From assembly GCA_963851105.1 (NCBI GenBank), contig CAWKNP010000003.1, positions 1 to 64,000 of the forward strand: DNA of 64,000 bases, given 5' to 3'. The position numbers and the translations under genes are program-made. The stretch comes from DATARN01 sp963851105 (lineage in GTDB: Bacteria > Actinomycetota > Acidimicrobiia > Acidimicrobiales > Palsa-688). The notes beneath the pieces are model-generated. The model did not search any database. It saw nothing but the letters and a program-made list of their open reading frames with translations, and was not told the origin of the DNA. Numbering within the stretch: position 1 is the first letter of the stretch; each line of letters starts with the position of its first letter. Below, one piece after another: positions 37,001 to 45,386 of the stretch.

Positions 37001-37333
37001 ATGGCGCAATCGGGCTCACCCCCTCCGCGAACCGACCACGACTGGACGGCCGCGGCGGCCGATCGCATCGAGGCAGTGGTCGCCGCGGTCCGGGACAAGA
37101 CGACCGTTCCGGTGCAGAAGGTGGGCGCCGCCGCGGTGTACGGCCTGGTCGCGGGGCTCCTCGGGGCCGTTGCCGCGATCCTCCTACTGATCGGGCTGTT
37201 CCGCCTGCACGTCTATCTGCCCTACCACCCCGAAGGCCGGCGGGTGTGGACCACCGATGTCGCTCTGGGCGCAATATTTGTGTTCTTCGGCGGGTTGTTG
37301 TGGCGCAGGCGCACCGCACAACCGAAGGGGTAG
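37001..37333 (+). CDS. Small two-helix membrane protein
   Basis: 110 residues, with a hydrophilic N-terminus (DHDWTAAAADRIEAVVAAVRD), then two hydrophobic helices (AAAVYGLVAGLLGAVAAILL and ALGAIFVFFGGLLWRRR) and a short basic tail. The stop is two bases before the trxB ATG, so it is probably co-transcribed with the thioredoxin genes. It has the shape of actinobacterial holin-like/DUF1469-type proteins, but no firm family can be named. Confidence 0.7.
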   Translation: MAQSGSPPPRTDHDWTAAAADRIEAVVAAVRDKTTVPVQKVGAAAVYGLVAGLLGAVAAILLLIGLFRLHVYLPYHPEGRRVWTTDVALGAIFVFFGGLLWRRRTAQPKG

Positions 37334-37335
37334 TC

Positions 37336-38337
37336 ATGAGCGACGAAGCACGCGAAATCATCATCATCGGGTCGGGACCCGCCGGTCTTACCGCTGCCAT
37401 CTATTCCGCCCGAGCCAACCTCCGGCCGCTCGTGATCGAGGGATTCCCATCCTCGACCAGCGACCAACCGGGCGGCCAGCTGATGCTTACGACCGACGTC
37501 GAGAACTTCCCGGGTTTCGTCGAGGGGATCATGGGCCCCGACCTCATGGGCCGCTTCCGGGCCCAGGCAGAGCGCTTCGGTGCCGAGTTCGTGACGACCA
37601 AGGTGTCGCGCGTCGACTTCTCGGAGCGGCCATTCCGGGTGTGGGCGCCCAACCCCTCGACCGGGGAGGAGGAGGAATACCACACCAAGGCGGTCATCGT
37701 GTCGACCGGCGCCCGATCCCTAATGCTCGGCATCGAGTCGGAGCGGCGGCTGATGGGCTACGGCGTTTCAACGTGCGCTACCTGCGACGGCTTCTTCTTC
37801 CGGGGACGCGACATCGCGGTGGTCGGCGGGGGCGACTCGGCGCTCGAGGAAGCCACCTTCCTGACGAAGTTCGCCGACACCGTCACCGTCATCCATCGGC
37901 GCAAGGAGCTTCGAGCGTCGAAGATCATGCAGGACCGGGCGTTCAAGAACCCCAAGATCAAGTTCCTGTGGGATTCGATCGTGACCGACGTGGTGGGCGA
38001 CAACAAGGTCGAGGGCGTCGTCGTACGCAACATCGTCACGGAGGAGGAGACCGAACACGCCATCGCCGGCCTCTTCGTGGCTATTGGGCACGTGCCCAAC
38101 ACCGACCTTTTCAAAGGCCAGCTCGACATGGACGACAACGGCTACCTGATCACCCACGATGGCAGCTTGACCAACGTCGAGGGCGTGTTCGCCTGCGGTG
38201 ACGTACAGGACCACATCTATCGCCAGGCCATCACGGCGGCCGGCTCGGGGTGTATGGCCGCCATCGATTCGGAACGGTGGTTGGAAGCGCACGGAGAGGC
38301 GCCCGCCGACATCGAGGAGACTCCGACGGATTGGTAG
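37336..38337 (+). CDS. trxB: Thioredoxin reductase
   Basis: FAD/NADPH disulfide reductase that reduces thioredoxin. The FAD-binding IIIIGSGPAGLTAAIYSARA, redox-active STCATCDGFF (CxxC), NADPH-binding VVGGGDSALEEATFL and C-terminal GVFACGDVQDHIYRQAITAA are all present. The 333 residues match the low-molecular-weight bacterial type. The ATG at 37336 is chosen as it follows the upstream stop directly and starts MSDEAREIIIIG. The next gene, trxA, is 118 bases downstream on the same strand. Confidence 0.96.
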   Translation: MSDEAREIIIIGSGPAGLTAAIYSARANLRPLVIEGFPSSTSDQPGGQLMLTTDVENFPGFVEGIMGPDLMGRFRAQAERFGAEFVTTKVSRVDFSERPFRVWAPNPSTGEEEEYHTKAVIVSTGARSLMLGIESERRLMGYGVSTCATCDGFFFRGRDIAVVGGGDSALEEATFLTKFADTVTVIHRRKELRASKIMQDRAFKNPKIKFLWDSIVTDVVGDNKVEGVVVRNIVTEEETEHAIAGLFVAIGHVPNTDLFKGQLDMDDNGYLITHDGSLTNVEGVFACGDVQDHIYRQAITAAGSGCMAAIDSERWLEAHGEAPADIEETPTDW

Positions 38338-38455
38338 TCAGACGACCACGGATAGTTGAACGTTGGAATGTCGCGTGGAGCTGCCGGTGTTATAGGAGTG
38401 CGGGCTAGTTTGGCCCTTGCGGGTTCGAGAAGATCGAGGGGACGTGTCGTAGGAA

Positions 38456-38770
38456 ATGGTGACCTTGACCGAACAGACGTTCGATGAAGAGGTACAGAGC
38501 TGCGAGTCGCTGCTGCTGGTAGATTTTTGGGCCGAGTGGTGTGGACCGTGCAAGATGATCGCTCCGGTTCTGGATCAGATCGCCGCCGACCACCCGGACA
38601 AACTGCGAATCGGCAAGATCAACATCGACGAGAACCTGGAGCTGGCGCGACGCTTCGAGGTAATGAGCATCCCGACGCTGATTCTGTTCAAGAACGGGGA
38701 GCAACAGCTCCGGATCATCGGCGCCAAGGGCAAAGGGCAGCTGTTGGAGGAGCTCCAGGCATTCCTGTAG
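38456..38770 (+). CDS. trxA: Thioredoxin
   Basis: A 104-residue thioredoxin with the active site FWAEWCGPCKMIAPVLDQIA and the cis-Pro loop VMSIPTLILFKNG. It is reduced by the TrxB encoded just upstream, the same pairing seen near oriC in mycobacteria (trxB2-trxC). Its stop is followed directly by the CwlM-like frame, which runs through the end of trxA in a different phase. Confidence 0.96.
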   Translation: MVTLTEQTFDEEVQSCESLLLVDFWAEWCGPCKMIAPVLDQIAADHPDKLRIGKINIDENLELARRFEVMSIPTLILFKNGEQQLRIIGAKGKGQLLEELQAFL

Positions 38771-38781
38771 CGGCCAGCGCC

Positions 38782-39780
38782 CTGCCTCTGCGACTCAAGA
38801 GTCAGGGCGAGTCGGTTCGTGATCTCCAGCATCGTCTCAGCGCCCTCGGCTACGACGCGGTCGGAGAGGGCGCGGGTCGTTTCGATGCCGTCACGGAGCA
38901 GGCCGTCCGCTCGTTCCAACGCGACCGGGGGCTGCGCTGCGACGGGGTCTGCGGCGAGCAGACGTGGAGCGCGCTGGTGGAGGCGGGCCTCGTCCTCGGT
39001 GACCGGCTCCTTTATGACAAGCGCCCCATGCTGCGCGGCGACGACGTTGCTGACCTCCAACGCCGGCTCGGCGCGCTGGGATTCGATGCCGGCCGAGTGG
39101 ACGGGATCTTCGGTGGCCAGACCAACAATGCCTTGCGCGACTTCCAGCGCAACTGCGGCCTCACGGTTGACGACGGGATGTTGGGCCCCGAAACTCTGAG
39201 GATGTTGTTGAGAGTAAGCGCCAAGGCGGACGGTACCGGGGTTGTGGCCGAAATCCGAGAGCGGCAACGTCTCCGGGAGACCCCCCCCACGCTCATCGGG
39301 CGACGTGTCGTGGTGGGCGAGACCGGTGGACTGGCGGCACTCGCCGACACGGTCCGACGTGCCCTGATCCGGGCCGGCTGCTCGCCGTATCTCCTGCACG
39401 ACCCCGACGAGTCCAGGCAGGCGGCTCAGGCCAATGGGCTGAAGGGCGAGGTGTACCTCGGTCTGCGCCTCGACCCCGAGCTCGCGGGCTGCGCCACCGC
39501 CTACTTTGTCGGCTACAACGGCATCGGGTCCGAAGTGGGCCGCAGGCTGGCGGAAACGATGCAGGCGGTTATTCCGTCGGCCCTCGGGATCGCAGATCGT
39601 GGAACCCATGGGATGCGGCTTCCCGCCTTGCGCGAAACCCGGATGCCGGCGGTGCTCGTCGAACTCGGGCCGCCTTCAGTGGTGGTCGAGCATGGGGTTG
39701 CGGTGGCGGCTGCGCTGACGCGGGCGCTGGCGACCTGGGTCACTTCTCCCTGTGACGAGCCCCCGGCAGGCGTCAACTAG
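38782..39780 (+). CDS. cwlM: CwlM-like protein: two peptidoglycan-binding domains and an amidase_3 domain lacking visible zinc ligands
   Basis: Two PG_binding_1 repeats (SVRDLQHRLSALGYDAV; DDVADLQRRLGALGFDAGRV) are followed by an amidase_3-type fold. The motifs that hold zinc are missing: the strand expected to read DPGHGG is VVVGETGG, and the SIHAN equivalent is replaced by LRLDPELAGC. The distal Glu remains (VLVELGPPS). No signal peptide is seen, so it is cytoplasmic. Mycobacterial CwlM at this position is a regulator of MurA, and this protein fits such a non-catalytic role. There is no ATG, GTG or TTG near the N-terminus; in-frame CTG codons at 38782 and 38788 are the best candidates. Confidence 0.85.
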   Translation: MPLRLKSQGESVRDLQHRLSALGYDAVGEGAGRFDAVTEQAVRSFQRDRGLRCDGVCGEQTWSALVEAGLVLGDRLLYDKRPMLRGDDVADLQRRLGALGFDAGRVDGIFGGQTNNALRDFQRNCGLTVDDGMLGPETLRMLLRVSAKADGTGVVAEIRERQRLRETPPTLIGRRVVVGETGGLAALADTVRRALIRAGCSPYLLHDPDESRQAAQANGLKGEVYLGLRLDPELAGCATAYFVGYNGIGSEVGRRLAETMQAVIPSALGIADRGTHGMRLPALRETRMPAVLVELGPPSVVVEHGVAVAAALTRALATWVTSPCDEPPAGVN

Positions 39781-39806
39781 CTCGGTCGGCCGTTCTGGCA
39801 CGGCGA

Positions 39807-39839
39807 ATATCCACACCCTCATGCACAGGTTGTGGATCG
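39807..39839. promoter_or_regulatory. Pair of DnaA-box-like motifs between cwlM and parB
   Basis: ATATCCACA at 39807 (8 of 9 matches to TTATCCACA) and, in reverse, TGTGGATCG at 39831 (7 of 9), with a central CACAGG. They lie in the 112-base gap between the convergent cwlM-like and parB genes. The role is uncertain; they may titrate DnaA or be chance matches. Confidence 0.3.
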
Positions 39840-39892
39840 CCGAGCGTTTGTTCACCGTCAGGCCATGTCCTCGTAAGGCAAAGGAGTGCTGG

Positions 39893-40765
39893 TCAGCCGG
39901 GGGGCACCTCGGTCATGGCGCGGTAGATGCGCTCCAGGTCCTCGAGGGTTGCGAACTCCACCACCACCCGTCCCTTGCGGGCGCCCATGTCCACCTTCAC
40001 CCTCGTGTCGAGGTGTTGCGACAGCAGGGACTCGAGTTCGACGACCCCCGGCGGGCGTAACCGCCCACTGCGCGATGCCGATGCCGCCCCGCCGTTGGGG
40101 TCGGTCCGCTGCCGTACTGCTTCCTCGACCGCTCGCACCGACAGATCTTCGGCTACCGCCCGGCGCGCCAGCGCTTCTTGGAAGTTGCGATCGGGAGTTC
40201 CTAGCAGGGCGCGGGCATGCCCGGCCGAGAGTTGTCCCTCGATCACCATCCGCTGGATGCTCGGGGGAAGCTGGAAGAGCCGCAAGGTGTTGGAGATCGC
40301 CGCCCGGCTGCGCCCCACCCGTGACGCCAGCTGTTCGTGGGTGATGCCGAAATCCTCGATCAGTTGTTGATACGCGCCCGCCTCTTCCATGGGGTTGAGG
40401 TCGATCCGGTGGAGGTTCTCGATGAGCGCCTGCTCGACGCTGCCGAGGTCGTCGACGACTCGGACCAGGGCGGGGATCGTATGGAGGCCGGCTCGGCGGG
40501 CGGCGCGCCACCGCCGCTCCCCGGCGATGAGCTCGTACTGGTCGTCGCCGGCACGGCGAAGAAGGACGGGCTGCAGGACACCGACTGCCCGGATGGAGGC
40601 GGTGAGCGATCCGAGGTCTTCCTCGTCGAACTGACCACGCGGCTGGTTGGGGTTGGGTCGGATGGTGTTGATCGGTACTTCGAGCAGCGACGACGCTCGG
40701 TCGCCTAGAAGATCGTTGGGGATGAGGGCCTCCAGCCCCCTACCCAACCCGCTGGGCCGCGCCAC
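39893..40765 (-). CDS. parB: Chromosome-partitioning protein ParB
   Basis: ParB binds parS, spreads as a CTP-dependent clamp and works with ParA to segregate origins. The N-terminal part contains the CTP-binding motif LIAGERRWRAARRAGL (G-E-R-R-x-R-A) and IENLHRIDLNPMEEA. The central HTH is GITHEQLASRVGRSRAAISN, and a C-terminal dimerisation domain follows. At 290 residues it is of normal size. The start overlaps the end of parA by 26 bases. Two parS sites lie upstream of parA. Confidence 0.96.
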   Translation of the reverse strand: MARPSGLGRGLEALIPNDLLGDRASSLLEVPINTIRPNPNQPRGQFDEEDLGSLTASIRAVGVLQPVLLRRAGDDQYELIAGERRWRAARRAGLHTIPALVRVVDDLGSVEQALIENLHRIDLNPMEEAGAYQQLIEDFGITHEQLASRVGRSRAAISNTLRLFQLPPSIQRMVIEGQLSAGHARALLGTPDRNFQEALARRAVAEDLSVRAVEEAVRQRTDPNGGAASASRSGRLRPPGVVELESLLSQHLDTRVKVDMGARKGRVVVEFATLEDLERIYRAMTEVPPG

Positions 40766-41705
40766 CGCTTACCTCCTTGGCGAGCTCCCGGTAGGCAAGG
40801 GCCCCCCGGGAGGAGGAATCGAAAACGATGATGGGCTGCCCGAAAGATGGTGCCTCGGAGAGGCGTACCGTTCGGGGAACGACATGGCGGCAGACGCGGG
40901 CGCCGAAGTGTTGCCGGACCTCGCGCACCACCTGCTCCGCCAACCTGGTGCGGGCGTCATACATAGTCAACACGATGGTTGTGACCTCGAGTCGTGGGTT
41001 GAGATTGGTCTGAACCAGATTGACGTTGCGCAGGAGCTGCCCGAGGCCCTCGAGGGCGTAGTACTCGCACTGGATCGGCACGACGACCTCGGTGGCGGCC
41101 GCCAAGCCGTTTACGGTGAGCAGTCCGAGGGAGGGGGGACAGTCGATCATGACGAAATCGAAGTCATCGATGACCTGTTCGATGGCGCGGCGGAGGCGCA
41201 ACTCCCGACTGAACACCGGTACCAGCTCGATTTCCGCACCCGCGAGGTGAATGGTGGAGGGTACGAGGAAGAGATTCCGCAGGCTCGTCGGCTCGATGGC
41301 GTCCTCCATTGGAACATCATGGAGTAGCACGTCGTAGATCGTGGCCTCGAGGTTGCGGCTGTTGACTCCCAGGCCCGTCGTGGCATTTCCCTGGGGGTCG
41401 AGGTCAATCACGAGGACCCGGTAGCCCAGTTCCGCCAAGGCAGCTCCGAGGTTGATGGCGGTAGTGGTCTTGCCCACGCCACCCTTTTGATTGGCGACCG
41501 CCATGATCCGGGGCAGCGGCGGCTTCGGGAGCGTCACAGCGTCGGCGTTGTCGGGTTGGGGGACCTCGACCTCGGCGTGCTCGGGTGCCGTCGCTGTCGC
41601 CGCGGGTTCGGCAACGGGCTCCGCATTCTCGGGGGTCGTCGTGGCGTCCCTGAGCTGCTCGAACACTGCCGCGGCCCGAATTCGTAGCTGATCCGGATCG
41701 ATCAC
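40740..41705 (-). CDS. parA: Chromosome-partitioning ATPase ParA
   Basis: Deviant-Walker ATPase that moves ParB-parS complexes. The deviant Walker A is VANQKGGVGKTTTAINL, with VIDLDPQGNATTGLGV (Walker A') and FVMIDCPPSLGLLTVNGLA (Walker B). An N-terminal extension of about 65 residues precedes it. GAGAGGAGG directly abuts an ATG at 41714, too close to use; the GTG at 41705 has nine bases of spacing and is the better start (VIDPDQLRIRAAAVFEQL). The long upstream frame reaching 42278 is an artefact of overlap with rsmG. Confidence 0.96.
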   Translation of the reverse strand: MIDPDQLRIRAAAVFEQLRDATTTPENAEPVAEPAATATAPEHAEVEVPQPDNADAVTLPKPPLPRIMAVANQKGGVGKTTTAINLGAALAELGYRVLVIDLDPQGNATTGLGVNSRNLEATIYDVLLHDVPMEDAIEPTSLRNLFLVPSTIHLAGAEIELVPVFSRELRLRRAIEQVIDDFDFVMIDCPPSLGLLTVNGLAAATEVVVPIQCEYYALEGLGQLLRNVNLVQTNLNPRLEVTTIVLTMYDARTRLAEQVVREVRQHFGARVCRHVVPRTVRLSEAPSFGQPIIVFDSSSRGALAYRELAKEVSGGAAQRVG

Positions 41706-41796
41706 AGGAACCATCCTCCTCTCGGCAGCACTCAAGGTCAAGCAATAGTTCTCCTTGAGCTTAACCCTTTGGTGGCCCGCAAGTGGTCCATGGCCA

Positions 41797-41812
41797 TGTT
41801 TCACGTGGAACA
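41797..41812. promoter_or_regulatory. parS centromere site, perfect
   Basis: TGTTTCACGTGGAACA, the exact 16-base consensus bound by ParB. It lies between rsmG and parA, the classical position near oriC, and confirms that this region is the origin-proximal segregation centre. Confidence 0.95.
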
Positions 41813-41822
41813 GCAGCCAGAA

Positions 41823-41838
41823 TGTTTCACGTGGAACG
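41823..41838. promoter_or_regulatory. parS centromere site, one mismatch
   Basis: TGTTTCACGTGGAACG differs from the parS consensus only in the last base. Its start is 26 bases from that of the first site, so two ParB dimers could bind on roughly the same helical face. Confidence 0.9.
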
Positions 41839-41851
41839 ACTGCGGCGGCGA

Positions 41852-42520
41852 CTAGAAAAGCGAACGTTTGGCCGGAATCCCAACCCGACGTGGGTAGCGC
41901 TCGGAGGTCTCGAAGTCCAGCCGCAAACGCTGCAGGGCGACCGGATCCACCATCCGCCCGTCGGCGACCAATCCGAGGAGTCGAAGGCCATCCGCGGGCC
42001 AACGGTCCGGCGCCCCACCGGGAGGCTCGGCGACCACGACGGTGCCGCCCACCCTCAATAAGGGAGCGGCACATTCGGCGGTGACACCGGGGGGACCGAA
42101 CCCCCGGGCCACGACCAGATCCGCCGATCCCCGCCAGCGGGGGTCGTGTCCGGCCTCTTCCGCCCGGCGGACAACCACCTCGACTCGGTCTTCGAGCTTG
42201 AGCGCGGCCACGGCCGAGCGGAGGAACTCCGTCCTCCGGGCGTTGGCGTCCAACAAGACCCACGTCGACTCCGGCCACCGCAGCGCCAGCACGAGTCCAG
42301 GCACGCCGGCGCCGCTACCGAGATCGACCCCCCGCCCCGGGGCGATGGGAACGAGACAGGCGAAGGCGAGGCTGTGCTCCAGGTGCGACGCGATGTCGCC
42401 CGGTCCCAGGAAATGCTGGGTTCTGGCTGCCGTCAGGAGCTCGACCAGCGTCTGCTGCGACCGATGAGGCAGACCCACCCCCGCCGGCTCCGCCATCATG
42501 GGAAGGCGCCGATCATCCAA
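41852..42520 (-). CDS. rsmG: 16S rRNA (guanine-N7) methyltransferase RsmG (GidB)
   Basis: Methylates G527 of 16S rRNA using SAM; loss gives low-level streptomycin resistance. The SAM site is GRGVDLGSGAGVPGLVLALR, preceded by HLEHSLAFACLVP (family form HI.DSL) and followed by WVLLDANARRTEFLRSAV and DLVVARGFGPP. At 222 residues it is normal in size. The position between jag and parA is conserved in actinobacteria. Confidence 0.93.
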   Translation of the reverse strand: MDDRRLPMMAEPAGVGLPHRSQQTLVELLTAARTQHFLGPGDIASHLEHSLAFACLVPIAPGRGVDLGSGAGVPGLVLALRWPESTWVLLDANARRTEFLRSAVAALKLEDRVEVVVRRAEEAGHDPRWRGSADLVVARGFGPPGVTAECAAPLLRVGGTVVVAEPPGGAPDRWPADGLRLLGLVADGRMVDPVALQRLRLDFETSERYPRRVGIPAKRSLF

Positions 42521-42679
42521 TCAATCCCCGTCGCCACTCCCCGCAATGCAGACATCAGGCGCCGGCGGGCAGAGCGCCACCGCCGGGACGTGCCAACACG
42601 CACGGAGGGCGTGGGATAGCGAGCACGCACGGAGGGCGTCGAACAGCGAGCCGGCCGGGAGGCGCCGGCTGCGGAGAGC

Positions 42680-43720
42680 TCAGTCCTCGGCGTCGCGGGA
42701 AGCGTCGATGCCGGTCGGAAGGATGACGACCCGGCGCCGGGGCTCCTCGCCCTCGGACGCCGTCATGACACCCTCGATGTCGTTCACCGTGTCGTGCACG
42801 ATCTTGCGGTCGGCGGCGGTCATCGGCTCGAGCACGCGACGGGTACCGGTTGTCTGGACCTCTTCGGCCACCTGCCGGGAAAAACGGGCGAGCGCATCCT
42901 TGCGCTTCCGCCGATAGCCCGAAACGTCGACGTGGATGCGACCATTGGCGGCGCTGGTCTTTCGCTGAACCACGGTTCGGGTCAGATCCTGGATGGCCAG
43001 CAGAGTGGATCCCTTGGGGCCGATCAAGAGCCCCAAGTCCGGTCCCTCGAGGTTGAGCTCGATCGTGTCTTCCTCGGGTTGTGCGATGGTGACCTCGGCT
43101 TCGAGGTTCATGCGCTCGACCAGTCCGTCGAGAAACTCTTTGGCCACTGCGCCCTGCTCGTCGAGTGCTACTTCCATCCCGCCTCCTGGGCTTGTGATCT
43201 CGTCGTTCTGATTGGCGCTGCTCTCCGGCCGCCGCTCGCGCGGTGCTCGAGGGCTGCGGCCGCCGGACGACCCGGAGCGCTCACGGCGGGGGGGTCGGTC
43301 ATCGGTGGTGTCATCTCGCGATTCGTCTGATTCATGCGATTCGGTGTCCGTCGGCGACGAACTACCGGCAGCGGCGCGGCCGCCGGCCGGGTTGCCAGCC
43401 GCTTCGACGGGACGGCGACCCCCTGCTCGCGGCGCAGCAGATGCCGACGGCGCGTTTTCGTCATCGGTGCTGGCCCCGGCCCCGTCGGAACCCGCCGGCC
43501 GTCGCCGGCCGCGGCGATCGCGACGCTCTTCTTTGGCTCGGGGCTTGGTGGGCCGCACCCGGGCCCGGACCCGGGCTTCGGAGCGGAGGCGGCCGAACAG
43601 ACCGAATCGGGGTTCCTCGACGATCTCGAACTCGGCGTCTTGCTCGTCGACGCCCAGTTGGTCCAGCGCCGCTTCCTTGGCTTCTTCGACGGTCCGGCCG
43701 GTGGTCTCTACCCATTCCAT
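42680..43720 (-). CDS. jag: RNA-binding protein Jag (KhpB)
   Basis: The Jag-N domain starts MEWVETTGRTVEEAKEAALD (with FGLFGRLRSEARVRARV). A low-complexity charged linker of about 130 residues follows, then a KH-II domain with IGPKGSTLLAIQDLTRTVV and an R3H domain (VLEPMTAADRKIVHDTVND; SEGEEPRRRVVI). KhpB binds RNA and affects cell-envelope growth. The start overlaps the longer, frame-corrected version of the yidC tail. At 346 residues it is long because of the linker. It lies next to yidC, as usual. Confidence 0.93.
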   Translation of the reverse strand: MEWVETTGRTVEEAKEAALDQLGVDEQDAEFEIVEEPRFGLFGRLRSEARVRARVRPTKPRAKEERRDRRGRRRPAGSDGAGASTDDENAPSASAAPRAGGRRPVEAAGNPAGGRAAAGSSSPTDTESHESDESRDDTTDDRPPRRERSGSSGGRSPRAPRERRPESSANQNDEITSPGGGMEVALDEQGAVAKEFLDGLVERMNLEAEVTIAQPEEDTIELNLEGPDLGLLIGPKGSTLLAIQDLTRTVVQRKTSAANGRIHVDVSGYRRKRKDALARFSRQVAEEVQTTGTRRVLEPMTAADRKIVHDTVNDIEGVMTASEGEEPRRRVVILPTGIDASRDAED

Positions 43721-43856
43721 GACTCATCGCCCCCGGCGCCGGCGGCGACTGCTGACGTTTCGGGCGCCGCCCCCGCCAGTACGGCCGCCCTTGGCCGGCG
43801 CTGCGGTACCCGCTTCGGCGCGGTCGGCGCCATCGGGGCCTGCAGCATCGCCGCTG

Positions 43857-45386
43857 CTATCGGCATTGGCCCGGCCATTGCTCGGGGCTCAGCGGCCGCC
43901 GTGGCGGCGGCGCCATTCGTTCCGCCCCCCGGCTTGATGACTGCGCCGGTGTTGGAGGCCGGTTTCGAACCCCCCGCGACCGCCTTGGCAGGAACGGGAG
44001 CCGCCTTCGAAGGAGTGGGCGAGCTCGGATTTGCGCCCGCGCTGCCCCCTCCCGAGCCGGGCGGGCTTCGCTGCTCCGGCCGTCCCGAGCCGCCCCCGAG
44101 CCGCCGGCCTTCGCTGCTCCGGCCGCCCCCGAGCCGGTGGACTTCGCCGCTCCGGCCGTTCTCGAGCCACCCGAGCCGGCGGGCTTCGCCGCTCCGGCCG
44201 CCCCTGCGCCAGGTTTCTGGGCGGGGCCCTTCGGCGGAACGCCTCGTGGCGGCGCTCCTTTCTGCGGCACCGGCCGCTTGGTAACCCCCGAGGAGCCAGC
44301 CGAGGCGGGGCCCTTGGCCTTGTTCCCACCCGAGCCCACGGCGTTGCCGGTGGCCTTGGTCGGCTGAGGTCGGCCCCCCCGTCCCGACGGAGCGTTCTTG
44401 CCGCCCACAGGCGTGGAACCGGGCTTCGCCCCATTTTTCCCGTCTGGGTTGCCTCTGCGCCGATCGGCCGCCGCTTCTGCCGCATTGGTGAACATCTCCC
44501 GGAATGACGATCGCTTGCCGGCGCTGGCGGGCTTTGCCGTCTTGCTCCTGGCGTCGATCTCCCGAGTTTTGGCCTCGATCTCCTTGACGTCCTGGGCGAC
44601 GAGCGCCTTGACCTTGGGGTCGTACTTGTACAGCGCCCACTGCTGGCCGATGCGGATGATGTTGCTGACGGTCCAGTACACCACCACGCCGGCGGGGAAG
44701 TTGAGGGAGATCAACCCGAAGAAGATCGGGATGAACTTCATCATCGCCGCCTGCCCGGGCTGGCTCTTGGCGGCGGGGTTCCGGGAGGTCAGCTGGTACT
44801 GCTGGTAGAACTGCGTGCCCACCATCACCAGCAAGAGGACGAAGTAGGGGAGGGCATGGCCGAATCCCCCGCCCACGTTGCGGGCCGACTTGGCCAGGTT
44901 CATGCCGAAGGCGTCGAGCTGGCCGTGGGCCGCCACGATGTCCTTGGCCATGCGGGTTTGGACCGTCAGGTACTTGGGTTCCGACACCACCTTCCCGGCG
45001 ATTTTGACGGTGTGGCTCAGGCCTTCGAGCACCCGCAGCAAGGCGATGAACAGCGGGAAGGGCAGCAGCATCGGTAGACACCCGCCGAGGGGGCTGGCGT
45101 TGTGCTCCTTGTAGAGCGCCATGACCGCCTCGTTGAGGGCGGCCCGGTCGTTCTTGTGCTGCTCCTGCAGCTTCTTCATCTCGGGCTGCAACTTCTGCAT
45201 CACGAGCATCGAGCGGGTCTGCTTGATGGTGAGTGGTGTCAGCACGATCATCATGGCGATCGTGAGCAGGACGATGGCGATGCCGTAGTTGGGGACGAGG
45301 CTGTAGAAGAAGGCGAGTACCGCCGCCAGCGGCTTGGCAATGGGGTCGAAAAGTCCCCCCTTGGCCAAGATCAGCGAGAAAGTCAT
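43857..45386 (-). CDS. yidC: Membrane protein insertase YidC, C-terminal tail probably frameshifted
   Basis: YidC inserts membrane proteins with or without Sec. The start at 45386 (MTFSLILAKGG) overlaps the yidD stop as ATGA. The family core is clear: LTIKQTRSMLVMQKLQPEMK, LGGCLPMLLPFPLFIALLRV and the last helices (FIPIFFGLISLNFPAGVVVY; TVSNIIRIGQQ). The tail after about residue 280 is Ala/Gly/Lys-rich low complexity. Its in-frame end (Arg-rich, stop at 43857) looks unnatural, while another frame continues with GGSAGANPSSPTPSKAAPVP and stops at 43708, overlapping jag. A one-base error in the C-run at 44045 to 44049 would explain it. Confidence 0.95.
   Translation of the reverse strand: MTFSLILAKGGLFDPIAKPLAAVLAFFYSLVPNYGIAIVLLTIAMMIVLTPLTIKQTRSMLVMQKLQPEMKKLQEQHKNDRAALNEAVMALYKEHNASPLGGCLPMLLPFPLFIALLRVLEGLSHTVKIAGKVVSEPKYLTVQTRMAKDIVAAHGQLDAFGMNLAKSARNVGGGFGHALPYFVLLLVMVGTQFYQQYQLTSRNPAAKSQPGQAAMMKFIPIFFGLISLNFPAGVVVYWTVSNIIRIGQQWALYKYDPKVKALVAQDVKEIEAKTREIDARSKTAKPASAGKRSSFREMFTNAAEAAADRRRGNPDGKNGAKPGSTPVGGKNAPSGRGGRPQPTKATGNAVGSGGNKAKGPASAGSSGVTKRPVPQKGAPPRGVPPKGPAQKPGAGAAGAAKPAGSGGSRTAGAAKSTGSGAAGAAKAGGSGAARDGRSSEARPAREGAARAQIRARPLLRRRLPFLPRRSRGVRNRPPTPAQSSSRGAERMAPPPRRPLSPEQWPGQCR

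Noticed and set aside
41797..41838. Promoter interpretation of the CACGTG palindromes
   Set aside because: The sequence matches parS exactly at one site and with one mismatch at the other, so ParB binding is the better explanation.
42521..42679. Short direct repeat CACGCACGGAGGGCGT between rsmG and jag
   Set aside because: Only two partial copies, with no CRISPR-like spacing or known function; treated as incidental.
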